Assembly: GCF_036785885.1 (NCBI RefSeq)
Contig: NC_092317.1
Location: 1,552,501-1,616,500 of the forward strand
DNA length: 64,000 bases
Origin: Coffea arabica
Lineage: Eukaryota > Streptophyta > Magnoliopsida > Gentianales > Rubiaceae
Direction of reading: 5' to 3'
Part shown: positions 19,029-32,021 of the stretch, piece by piece
How positions within the stretch are numbered: the first letter of the stretch is position 1
Layout: each line of letters begins with the position of its first letter
Notes under the pieces: model-generated
What the model was told of the DNA's origin: nothing
What the model saw: only the letters and a program-made list of their open reading frames with translations
The model's database searches: none
Translations under genes and position numbers: made by a program

Positions 19029-22000
19029 TCACTTCACCTTATCATCCACCGGGCTCGAGTATTCTGTCCCATTTTCGGCAGAAGTCACCTCAGATGATGC
19101 ACTTGACGACACCCCACCGTATTCACTTGCTCCGCTGCGGAAGCTCTTTGATGCAAGAGGAGGATTTTGCTGTGTATTGGTATTCCCATGCCTTTGACCT
19201 TCCTCTGCCAATTTTTTGAGCAGGTTCATGACAGTAGGAAGGAACTTGGTTGATAACGAAAGCAGCCCAGGTAGCTGTCAGAACCAAGGATCTATTAACT
19301 TCAAATTCTTGAAAGCATTTTAGAAGATGAAAGCAACAAAATCAAGGTAAAGGTAAATTCCAAGTATGCCACCATAAAGGAAACATAAACTACCAACCAA
19401 ATCCTTTCTCGCAATCTTCTACATAGTATAGAAATTTCCATCATCCTTGATCAGTGAAGGGCAGGGAGAGGAGGAGGAGGAGGAGGCGGAGGAGGAAGGG
19501 GGGGGGGGGGGTTTCACAGACCATGATATGCAAAACCACAAAAAGACCGACCCTATGTATCCTTAAAACATGAGAAATTCAACTTAAACTAGGCAAGTTC
19601 TAGGAGGCTAGAAGTGTAGTAAAGCCAGATATAAAGACATACAACATGTCCACCATCAAATGCCAGCTTCATAATGCAAAAAACCTTATGAAGCATGTGC
19701 TCCGCAAGGGCAAATGGATTGAGTTAACAGTAATTTGAGAAATAGATGCACATGTTAAAAGCATAATTGGGGCCCATCTAAAAGACCATGATAATAAATC
19801 AATGAGCCATGTCACACAAGTCATAACTTAATTAAATCCTTGAACTCTCAAACAAATAACAAAAGTTTCAGGACTGCAGCAGAACATTTGACACTTACAG
19901 CACCATTACGGAATTCTCCAGAGACGTCTAGTTGCACCCAAAGAGCTTTTACAAGAAGGAAACCAACAAAGATAACACCTAGATATAATGGATTTCTGCC
20001 ACCACCAAAAAAAAAAAGGTTTTAAGCGCAATCCGTTGAACAAGGAAATATAAGTCAAGTCATTCAATCCCTTCCAGTAAAGATATCAAGAAGAAAAGGG
20101 AATACACTGCCAAAAGTAGATAAAAATGCATGCACCTCAAAGATAAATGTCAAGGTGAATACCTTAATAGGGTCATAAACTCATTGAACCCTAACACAAT
20201 CATGGCGACAATAGCCCATGGAGGTGGTAACCAGTTGTTATTTCTCCTGCTAGCCTCCTGAAGTACAAGAAACCATAAACTCTTAAAGTAAATAGCAACA
20301 ATCAAGGATGTCTGAATCACAAGTAAAGAATATCGCAGAAAGGTTCAATAGCAAATGGATACATATTTGCAAATGCAAAATCAAGGAACACGACATAAAA
20401 AATTAGTCATGTAGGCATATAAAAAGTACAGCAACACATTTAGCATATATCATCTCTTCAAATTTTAGTCAACTAAACCACATGATCTCCCACACAGATA
20501 AACAAAAGAGAGAACCATCAGAAGATAGTATAAGCAGAATCATGCCTGAGCAGCAATGGCTTGGGTTACAGTGTACTCAGTCTCTGTTTTAAATTGCCTC
20601 CAAATTGATTTGCACTGTACAGGAGTTATCAGAGTCTTCGTTGCTGAAACCTGGGTGGGAAATTCAATTAAATCACATCTTTAGGCAAATTGAGGACGAG
20701 ACACTATTCTAAAGACCACAATCACATAGAAACAAACACTGCAGTTGAGGAATCAAGACAAAAGCACATTGTACAGATATTCTGGTCTTATACAAGCTAT
20801 GCAATTACATCAACTACTGATGTTTCTATTCCAGCTCTAGAAAACATGAACTTAATGTCTTGCAACACTAAACAACTTCCTTCTATAACCCAAAAAGTTA
20901 CTTCCAGACAATGTGGATGTGGAAAAACTGGGTACAAAGTGGAGCAAATACGGGTTAACACTGAGAGGACCTGAAAATAGCAATTTGTGGTATAGAGCCA
21001 ACTTCACTCTAAAGATTATATGCTCGAGGGAAACCAAGAAAAGATAAAATATCTTATACAATTAAATCAGCACAAGACCAAAAAGTTCTGAGAAACCAAG
21101 TATCCTATTTGAGTTCAGATGGCTACCTCATCCCAAGTGCTCGAGGCAAGAGGGTCAACTGATGGAGAACTCTTGTTGGTAGACGCACTACCTTTACTAT
21201 CCACTAAAGCAAGCGACAGAGTTTTTTCAATAGAATCAGCCTCATCATCCAAACGTACTGCCGCCATAACAGATAATAACTTCAGAGACTGCAGATTAAG
21301 GGGAAAAAATTATAAAAGTTTAAAAGAAATTGAAATGTTTTCTGGGGACATTAATCCAAAGTAGTTTTTTAATGAAGCATGTCCTACAGAAGAGCGAGCA
21401 GTTTTCGTGATTGCTCGAATATCTTCCTTCCCAGTCCAGACCCGTGGCATTGAATCCGAATCATGGCTAAATAATGTTGAGAACCTGTAAATTAAGTGAA
21501 CTTATTAGTTTCTAGTAAAAGAACTCTCGGATCATTTTCAAGACATGTTGACAATTAGAAGTTACCTGTCCTTCATACGTATTAAAACCCTTCCAGCTTC
21601 TTCTTTTGCCTTTGACTCAACCACTCCTCTGGCATAATCTCTCAACTTTGAGAGCGTTTTTTCCTTCGATTCTTCGTCCATTTCAAACCCAGAAAGCGCA
21701 GAAGAAAAGCCAGAGAGAGCTGTTTCAGTCTCACGCCAAAGGAGTTTTCTGATTGCTGGCCATGTATCATCATTAGCACCATCCAATAAAGCCTCAACTG
21801 GTCCAGATAATGCTTCATTCAATTTTGTCTGCAAATATATTGTTACAAGGCAATATTATGTACGATTAAATTAACATCTGAGTGCAGATACCAGATTAAA
21901 AGTACCCAAATTACATATTCAAAAGTAGCAATTATAGAAATTGTAAGTCTAACTATTATAAATCCACAAAATAGCAACTAAACCATTGACCCAGAAACCA

Positions 22001-25000
22001 TTGCAACAATCGGCATATCAGGGATCCAATGCCATAGAATTTCTCCAACACTTAGCCTGATTTCCTTTCATCAATTGCATGGTTGCACAAGTAGCGATTA
22101 ACAGTGCTAACACACATTAATTTTGTAATACTAGAAGTCAATGTTGTAACACACATTAACAGATCGATTGTAACACCAGAAGTCAATGGCAAATTACAAA
22201 ATGTTGTTACCTCATAGACAGTGGTCAATTCAGACAGCTTCGCTACACGAACTGAAGCAACATGTGCATCCATGTCACGCCGCAGTTTGTCCCTTAATTT
22301 GGACGAGTCCCAGTTTGCTTGGTCAATGATGGCATCTGAAAAGTTACAAGTTAGCGTCCAACTTAGATCGCAACACATCACATCACGAGTTCCTATACGC
22401 ACATGTGGATATTACTTTATCTTCAAATGTATATACGCAAATACACAGATGGACCTCTAAGCAAAATATATCCCTACATATGGATGTGCAAGCTCTCTGA
22501 ACAATAAAACCAGCTAAAATAATTCAGTTCTTTAGTCAATATAAACCTCCATAACTAATTAGCTTAGGTACCAACAACATGCTTTTACAAACTAGTAATT
22601 TTACAAGAAAGCAACAATTTATTACATATATTTTCTTTCAAGGCATCACATTCGTTTGGTATCATAAGTCTCAGTGCAGTGGCTGATCACAACTTAAAGA
22701 TGTAGACCGAGAGTCACCAAATCTTATGTAGTGATGAATTCCTACCACAAACCTTTCAGAATTGTGCTACAGCACTCAAGGATACGAGGCATAAAACAAT
22801 CAGTTTTCCACATTAGAAAGTGCACTTTTCATTGTAGACTATGCACAATGCAATTCAAATGATTTGACCATACCAGCGCAAGCTTCATCAAACTGTGACA
22901 TAAAAGTCTCAGAGCAGTGACGAGCAGCCATGGCAAACCCTTTTCCCCCATTCAGTGCTTCGTCAAAAGCTTCTTTAAATCTCTCCAAAGTTCCAGAGCG
23001 AATGTGGCTCAACATCAATTGGTAGGCAGGTTGGACAAGCTGAAAGACCAGAAAACAATAACCATGAGCAAATACAACTTATCTTAAGAAAAATTTCTCC
23101 TCCGCTTTTTGCGGACAAAAGTAGTCAAACATCAGATGCTTTAGACTGCGTCTGAAACAGAATGTACTTTAATTTCTAGCCTCAAGTCAAACAAAGGCAT
23201 TCAGTTTGGACCAATTGGAAACAAAAAGAAACAAAAGACTAGCTTACTTCCCTCTGTATTTTCCCCTCCTTACTTGCATAGCTTATAAAACTCTAAATAA
23301 CAGTATGAAAAAGAAGCATTACTTGCAGCAGTTTTTCTTCCAATTGCTTTCTTTTTCCAGTTCTGACACCTTCATCAAAATAAGTGGCTTCCACATCATA
23401 CCTAAAATAAATTAGGTTCAGAACGCAAATATATAACAAGAAAGATCTCAATATCTATCACAAAAATTCACCAACTGAAAACTAATTCCAAGTTTGAAGC
23501 TGATTACTTTGACCACAATACAAAATAGTATTAGCCAGAATTTTGTTGTTGCTACTGTCAGAGAAATGAAAATCAGATCAATGTTTTTGTTTTTCAACGG
23601 AAATGAATATGATGATCAATCCACAAAAGTAACAGAAAATATTCCAAATTCCTCAAAACATTTAATGTTTGATGCACCCAAAAAAAATGAAGATCTAGTG
23701 CCTAAGCACAAATAAATTTTCCATGCCTACCTTTGTGATAATTTTCCAAAACAAGAAGTTAACAACTATCCAAGAGGAACAAATCCACATAAACTCCAAA
23801 TTGCCAATGAAATATCATAAAGTTCCACTATCCACCAACACCATTGGTGCTCTGGATTAAAAAGTAACCGATTCAAAATAAATCCTCCTAAAGTTTCCCA
23901 TGATCTGGAAAAAGTTAATCTTCAGTGTGAAAAAATTTGATCCAACAATCAAAAAGTCAGAAAATTCACTAAAAGAACCAGCAGTATGTTAATATCAGAT
24001 GCAAACGTAATAGTCATACCTCAGCACATTGCTGAAACTAGTTGTACTCATCCAACAACTCAGGAGTAACAAAAGTAGGAAAAAAAACATCTCGCACACC
24101 ATGCAAGATACATAATCTCATGTAGTCAGACACGCATGCAGGCATACATCTGCTGAGACATGCAGACATGTTAGCACAAGAATTTTACTTACTCTGATAG
24201 ATAAGTGTCAAGAATGGTACTCAGCTTCTTTCCAAATCTTGGTACTTGATGAGATTGCACAGCTGCTTCTAGTTCACGCCATTCCTACGATAAATGTACA
24301 GCCAATTGTAGCAAACCAGTTGACAAATTTAACACTAATCCTCAATAAGAAACTATTACTAAAATATATGCCCTAAAAACCTTCAAGCAAATTACACACC
24401 TCATTTTCTAGAAAAGAACCACATTTTTCATTGGCAATCTCCTCACAACGCACTGTAGCCACCATGACCTGCAGAAAAAGCAGAAGAATGCATGTAAACT
24501 AAATAAGACAGTTAATTGAAGAGCAATTTCAATTATTGGATTTTCACATTCTTACCTTGTGGGCAGGAAGGTCAAGGTCCTTGTTCTCCTTGATAATCTT
24601 CCAGATCTGTTGAGCACTGAAGGAAAAGCCTGATGCTGGAACTACAGCCCGTCTATCTCCAGCAAGTCCACCAGGAGCAATTGAATGGAAAAACCGCTGT
24701 CTTAGATTGGCCACCTTCTCACCAGCAACCAAAGGAAAAAGCCATGTGAACATCATGCAAACTTCAGAAATCAGTAAGAAACTATGTTTCATATACAGAT
24801 TTTATCGCAAACAAGCATTGGCAAAACCATTTATTAAGGGGGTATTATGATAAGTGTGTGGGCAAGTGATGTCAGCTTGATATGATGAACTCACTTAAAT
24901 TTTGCTTCCATGACATGCAAAAATGAAAAGAAACAAAATAAGTAAAAGTCAACAACTAAGCTACTAACTAGATATCTTAACACATCTTAAAGGGATTTTC

Positions 25001-28000
25001 AAACCAAGTGTCAGATGTGTCAAAACGTTATCAAAGCAAAAAAATTAAGAAATGTCAAAATGAAGAGTAAAAATTTTTTGGAACAGCTCTACCTATAGCA
25101 AAGAAATGAGTTGCTTCAGTTTAAGTACTTTACAGCATCAGATCATAAATTTTACAAATTAATATAAGCACACGGAAAGACATTGTATATCCTTCAGTAC
25201 TGCAATAAAAGAATTCCAAGAGTTATTTACTTTGCAGAACCACAAGCACGACTGCCCAGAATCTAATTCTTTTTCCCAGGGCTTAGGGAAAGGCATATCC
25301 ACATATATGTTTTGATAGTGCCATAGGTTTTTAGAAAGTCTGTGTTTCTTCATCTTGGAACAGACACACAACATTTGATTTCAGTGGGGTAATAATAGAT
25401 TTAAATATTTTAGGGGACTGCAATTGAAAGGAACAATTTGAAAAAAGAAAAACAAAATGCAGCACCCTGATGCTATTTAGGGAAAAAAAAGATACAAATT
25501 TCAACGAAGATATAATTGCACCTAGAAAAGGAGAGCTTCTACAGAGCATGGTCAATATATTATTGTAGAGAATGTAAAATAAAAGAAGGCCACCTGCAAG
25601 CAACAAGAATGCATATATATGACCGTCAAAGTTCCAAGAAACCAAACTAGTACCTGCTCTTTAAATTGTTCTTCCTTCTCCTCATAGCTAGACAAAGCCA
25701 CAACTTCAACCTAGCAATGAATCAAATTTTAGATGATGCTGCAAAAATCAAGGTTTAAGGTTCAAATACACAACCACATTTCAGAGCTAATCTCAACCAT
25801 AAAATGACATCTTACATTGAAAAATTCACTTAAAGGGGTATCCTTGTGAGCTTGTGGCTTAGGAACAGAATCCCATATCTAGAGAGGAAAAATAAAGCCC
25901 AAAACAAGTTAAGAAAAGAGATTAAAATTAGAAAGAGAAACAAAATCAACTGTAATTCTTGTATAAAGAAAAGGGGACATAAAAAACCAATGATATACTT
26001 CACCTTTTGAATGTCTTCTCGTAGAACAGGCTCCAAATTTTCCAAAGGCGTCTAGGCACAAAATTAGAAGAAAAAGGGATAAAGAAATTATAAAAGATGG
26101 GGAGAATACAATAGAAAACTACCAAGCAGAAAGTAAACATACTCTTGTTTTGTCACGTATAACAAACATCAAAGTTGTCTTCCGTGGACTAAATAATCGC
26201 ATCATGACCTATTCATCACAAATCCAAGTTAGTATAGCATTGGAGCCCCAAAACCTATGACACAACACAGACAAAGATTAACCTGGAATACAGTTTTCAG
26301 GAGAGGCTTATTTGCGGCCTGTTCACGGCCAATGTCATGACACCACCTATGCAGAATTTGCAGATCATTATTAAGTTAGAAAGCCCAGCAATATGACTAA
26401 ATTGTGATACGCTTGCGATGGAGAACAAACTTACATGTTTATCAGCACAATATCTGAAACTGCAAGTGCAAAAAGTGCACTCTGCTTTTCAAATGCTGTA
26501 TCATCCTGAAATTATCACTCTCTGTAAGAAGCAAAAACTAATAATATTGATTCCAGTACACTATACTACTGACACTTAGTGAAGAAGACGGACGGATTAG
26601 AGTCAACACAACAGGTAACAAAACCGACTGAACAAAAGATCGAAAGTAAAATACAAGTTAATGTGGTGCAAAGCAACATCATATCCCAAAACCTAAAGCG
26701 AACATGCAGAATAAGATTGACAAAATTCACTCACAAAACCAAGACTAATCTCAACACATTAAAGATCTGCAAAATAATTCCAGATGACACAGTAAGTATC
26801 AAATACCAAGAAATGTAATTGAAACAAATAACTTTAAATCAAATAGAGGGCAGCATGAAAGATTGGAAAGTAACTTCTTAACCATTTGCATTGAGAACTA
26901 AAAGTAACACGTTAAAATCTTCCATAAGCATTCTAACTGAAGAACCTTGAGACATAAAGCAGCATTAAAAACCACGCTCAAGCAACCAACGAAATCTGCA
27001 GGATGCTGCAGCTGACATGGACCTGCCAGCTTCTATACTAATCGAATGATGGTAGTGAAAGAATATTCTAATTGTGACAGAATCACTACACAAACAAACA
27101 TGCAGCATGACAGAAGTTAACCAACAGTACAGGGGCACAAGGAAGTGTCCTCAAAGATACCTCTCCCCTTTCTCTTCCATCAGTACCCTCTAAATCCATC
27201 ACAAGAGTACAGGGCTCAATTCCAACGCATCTTGCCATCCAGATGCCTTTTGTGGTTTGGGACCTGAAAGGTAACCTCACCCTGTGAATTCAATTGAACC
27301 GAAAAGAGATCAAAGAAATGACTACAGAGCTTAGTTAACACATGCCTTCCTTTGAAAGCATCCATCTCCCGGAAATTAGTACGGAACAGATTATTCAAAA
27401 GAGTACTCTTGCCTGTCAAATTGCGGAAGCAATAATTGAGATAGAGGGTACTTTCAAGCATTATATAGCTAATACATCATTAACATTGTACGGAAATGAA
27501 AGAGTGACGCTTCTTGGAGTAAGGAAGAAGAATAAGAATCAGAAATACTTTTAAACATGGGAAAAAAGGGAGCCCCCATTTAATAAACAGCTAAAATTGC
27601 TCATTAGCAGAAACAGGAGAGCTGAAACAGCTATATTTTCCAGAATTTATCAGTACAGAACAGACAAAAACAAAATTAAACAGTGTCTCTCCACAAGACA
27701 TAGAAAGAGAAAATCATACCACTACTTTGTGGACCCATGATGGAGACAACGGCATACGAAAGTCCACATTCTGCTAGTTTTACTTCCTTCATGAAATTTT
27801 CAATTCCAGAAATGTTAAAAGTGCCATCCCCATCTATGAGGTGAGTTGAACAACACCCATCATTATTATCTGTAGGCAATTACAATAGCCAATGCCATGC
27901 CTATTAGAATGTAAACTTGGAAAAATGATCTCGAAGATCATTCCATACAAGCAATATTAAAGATAATCTGGGAGTGTTGAGAAGGAGAAGAATGTTCCAG

Positions 28001-28745
28001 TTTTAGGATAAATCCAAAATCAAAAAGTCACTGAAAATCCAATCTCCCATTGCCGTCCTAGTTAGCGTGTATGAACCAAATTGTTAGCAGAAGTAGCAAA
28101 ATAAGAATCTTTGTAAGTTTCTTTTTACCTTCTAATCTCACAGTTAAAATACATTAGCTCAGCAAAGCTCTTGACATAAAGCTTAGTACATGCTGATCAA
28201 TATCCCTCCCCATTTTCTTTAATGAAGGTCTCTTATTTCTTACATTTCCTGAAATGACGTTTTTCTATCTGTAATTTTTAAATGGAATGCGATCCTTTTA
28301 AAACACTCATTCACTAATTTATTCCCCTGGTTTAAAAAAGCACATTTTTCCTCTCTAATATATGCATTAGCTCAACTGAATCGAGGTTAGAGCAGAAAGA
28401 TAAAAAAGAGCTAAAAATCTCCACAAAACGTAAATCCAACATGATTTTTAAACTAAAACCAATCAATTCAATAATTATCCAACCCAAACCCGAAAAGTAT
28501 AACCTTGTCCGACTACAATAACTAAAGGAACAGTTAAAACCTAAAATAAAAACGTAGATAAGATAGGACTAGATGTAACCCCGAAAGCATTCCGTTATAT
28601 GAAATTAAATAGCCGGGTTAATTAAAGCAGATCATTCAATAACAGAGTTTTTACACATAAATAAGCTATAAATTCGAAGAAAACAGAACAAATGAAATGG
28701 ATCAGAGAATAGCAGAGCCTCGAAAAATGGAGGAGGCATACCCAT
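19029..28745 (-). CDS. RHD3: RHD3/SEY1-type dynamin-like GTPase (ER fusion), with a 2-nt frame break
   Basis: Twenty-three exons, including 28745-28742, 27869-27720, 27412-27346, 27263-27161, 26505-26435, 26346-26283, 26208-26143, 26051-26004, 25878-25816, 25710-25654, 24714-24556, 24468-24400, 24284-24193, 23401-23323, 23039-22874, 22335-22211, 21828-21566, 21486-21388, 21288-21127, 20650-20546, 20257-20163, 19995-19899, 19274-19029. The ends give about 815 aa if the break is ignored, against about 800 for Arabidopsis RHD3. Visible features are the P-loop GPQSSGKST (47-55), DLEGTDGRE (from 97), the RD motif (171-172), a long helical middle, a C-terminal membrane hairpin after NNNWLPPPW and a Ser-rich cytoplasmic tail. 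The family fuses ER tubules and is needed for root-hair and cell expansion. Exon 18 starts GTTCTCTCAACA, two bases more than family alignment needs; read literally this gives a stop at 21284-21282 after about 583 residues. Introns 3 and 20 have GC donors. Confidence 0.85.
28742..28745 (-). other. Four-base first coding exon of RHD3
   Basis: ATGG is followed directly by the donor GTATGCC. The next exon begins ATAATAATGATGGG after TTGCCTACAG, giving Met-Asp-Asn-Asn-Asp-Gly, which matches the RHD3 N-terminus. The start codon is therefore separated from the rest of the reading frame by an 872-bp intron. Confidence 0.8.
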
Positions 28746-31700
28746 GGGAGATGAGTGGTTGGATCAAACGACGTCGATTTCAGACCTTACAGATGATGAT
28801 GATGATGATGATGATGTAAAGTCGGAATCCGAGGAGGATCGGTAAATTGGAGGAGAGATGAGAAATCAGAAATCAAATTACAGCAACAGCAGCAGCAGCG
28901 ATCTCGAAGGAGGATTTTAAAAGTGCGCTCAGTGCTTGTTTATCTATTTCCTGATGATTAATCCAAAAAGGTTAAAAAGGAAAACATATATATATTTTTA
29001 AAATAAAAGGAATTTATTAAAGGTTGAGGGTTTTACTGCAATTAAAAAAGAATACACTGTGTAGTGATCGCGGCGGATATTTACTGCGCCAAAGCTGCGT
29101 AAGGAAAAGAAGTCAAGCTTGTCTGCTCCGGAGGTTGGTAAGATAAGAAAGTCTGTTCATAATAACTTTTTGTCAATTTAATTCGGCAAAAGAAAATTTT
29201 ATTTTTAATGCTGTTCAGAATTTTTTTTAATGTCTGTTCGTAATAACTTTTTTTTTCACCATTTCTTTATTGTTTAGAATATCAATCTTATCAAACACCT
29301 TTGAAATATTCCCACTAAAAATTCAATTCAAAAACTTTAAAATCATTAAAGAGAAAAACTACAAATCAATCCCCATGGGTTCATAAGTGATCACCTGTCT
29401 ATTTTGCATTTGTTTTTTAAAATATGAAAGAATAGTTTAAAACATCTTTCACATTTCGTCAAAATAAATTTTTTCGCCATTCACTTTTAAAATAATAACT
29501 TTACCTCCTTTACAAAATAAAATTAATAAAATTTGGTCCAAATTTAAGTTTTTTTTATCACTTTTTTATCTTGAATCTATCACGTGATTTACATATAGTC
29601 ATTTTTTTAAACTCAAAAAGGTTATATCTTATTTGTAGTCAAACAAATAAACCGATTTGTATTTATTTTTGTCCTTCAAATTTAACATCTAAGCAAAATC
29701 ACATTCATTTTTCCCTAGAAAAAGTGAGATTTCGTATTTAATTTTGTCATTAGAAGAATTGAATATAACATTTTTATACATAAAACAGTGACTGTATGTG
29801 AATCATAGATGATTTCAAGCTAAGAAATAGTTGAAAATTTACTGATTTAATCTTTTAAGGAACATCGCAAGAAACGTTTTTACCTTAAAATATTTACACA
29901 GCATAAATTTACTTGAAGTTTGGATTAAAAACTTTTCGCTAGAGTAAGTTTTTTTTTTTTTTTACTTACCTTTAACGCCAAAAACAAAAGCCAAAAGGCA
30001 CTACTGGCATGTTTTGTCTATTGAGAGCAAGCTGTGATCTACAATATTCTTCGAATTGTTAATGGAGACAGGTCATCAATTTTAAGCATTTGAATGTGGA
30101 GTGAATATCATGCTGTTTCCTCATCTCATTTTTATGTAGCAGCTGTACCATGAAAAGCTGTCTCCAATAGCAATCAAGAAATTTTATATCGTTCTGTACT
30201 AATTAAGTGACAAGCTCAAAACTTGATCTTTATAAATATAATTATGGAGCCTATTAATTTCATACTAAATATAATCTAAGTAAAACTCTGAGGTTCTTTG
30301 TTCGAGATAAAATTTTTTGGCATGAATATGAAATAATGCTTTCCTCTGATCGGAAAAGAGACTTTTTTTTTTTTTTGAAAAAAAAGGGCAAAGATATGGT
30401 TAAGACTAAAGCGCCGGTGTTTAATTAGCGTAATGAGCAGGATTTAACTGACCAAAAATGAACGCGCCAGTAATGGCGGTGGCAACACCGACTATGTGGC
30501 ACCCCACTAGGCACTAGCCGTCCATCGGATCTATCTTTTTCAGCAAAAAGGTTGGCTGCTAGCCAAAACCCTTTTTGTGGAGCGTGATCACACGGTCCAA
30601 TCATCACTCAGCTTCGCGCATGACGTTTACTGCGGATGCCTCATTATTTGTTTCAAGGACAATAAATGGTTGAGAATGACCACTCTGATTTTTGGCATTT
30701 TCCGTTTGGCGCACCAAACTTTTCCTACTGCAATTAAATAAGGTAGCCATCTAGTAAGACGGAATTATATTTTTTTTTTCTTCTTTTTCCCCTTTGCTGT
30801 CATCACCAAAATAGGAGCACTACAATTTATTGGTTTGAATAGAACATCCAATATTTGACTCAGTAAGCTTGTATTGGACAAAAACGAAAAAAAATTAAAA
30901 ACTGAATACGCGTACTTTTGATCTTATACACCATTTCAGAAATTACATTTATTCAAACTGAGTGGCCAAGAACGATAACGCTGGATAGATTTGGGATGTA
31001 TCAGCCACATGCCGATCTTAAACGTGATACTTTTACCCACCCACGCACCGGCACCGCGTCTATAAGCTACCGTTTGACTATTATAATTCTTTAATGTTTT
31101 GTGGCCGCTTAAGATGTTTTAATAATTCTAATTAGTACGGTTCTGCACGCACTCCGAGGTGGACCGTATTACTGGATCCCGTCATCGACAGCAATTCTCC
31201 TGTAAACTGCCCGGATTACACTACTACTTTTAGGATTTTTTTTGGTTGAAAAATGTATTGTAGCAGTCGGATACATGCGAAGAAAAAAGATGGCCGAAAA
31301 ATGTCTACGCGAAAAACATAAAATTTTTTTTTCAGAAAATCACAGTCCAAACAAAGCAACTTGAGAAATGCTTGATCAAAGTCAATTCAAGTTAGATGAA
31401 GCACAAAATGAGGTACCTGAGACTCAGCGAACCCATCTGAGTTGCTGGAGAGACTTGCCAAGGCTCAGGGTACTAGCTGCTGAGCGTCGACAAAGCACGT
31501 GTTGCATCACTACTAGCGAACAACGAAGCCCATCAAATGCTGAGGTATCATTCCAAATTTACCACGAGATCCCCCTTTTAGTCCACCAAGAAGAAGCACA
31601 TATCCAGTTAGGAGCTTCACTTTCTCAGCTCCAACTTATAAATCTTACAGACTAAAATGTATGCACGGGCTCAATTCAAGAGGGGGGAAAACGCAGAGAG

Positions 31701-32021
31701 GATTATGCTGTATAAATCACAATTGACAAGCTGAAAGTCCATGTACCAGGGTTCAAAAAACTACATCATCTGTTTCTACATAAAACTATTAAAACGTACG
31801 GTTCAGTGAGTAAAACTGGTGTAAATAGAACTAAACAAGGGCTTACAAGATACCTAATGCTACTGCAGAAAATTTGAGAACACTTCACGGGCAGGGAAAA
31901 CTTCCAGATTTATAGCTTCTTTGTCCCACACAATGCCACCACCTCTTACCACCACCTACTATGTCTTGACTTCTCTCCCCTCATAACAGCAAACCATTTA
32001 GCTCCTCCATTCACCTTTACA
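28746..32021. other. Intergenic: RHD3 upstream and TMN7 downstream flanks
   Basis: The first few hundred bases are the RHD3 leader and promoter; the last few hundred hold the TMN7 3' UTR. The middle is AT-rich with long homopolymer T runs (29949, 30363, 30769) and no recognisable element. A 95-codon open frame at 31368-31655 was examined and not accepted as a gene. Confidence 0.5.
28792..28816. repeat. (GAT)n microsatellite in the RHD3 leader
   Basis: About eight perfect GAT units lie 47 bases upstream of the RHD3 start codon, in what should be the 5' UTR. Confidence 0.9.

Noticed and set aside
31368-31655. 95-codon open frame on the + strand, start MLDQSQFKLDEAQ
   Set aside because: The first residues look coiled-coil-like, but there is no family match, no splice context and other frames are interrupted; could at most be a gene fragment.
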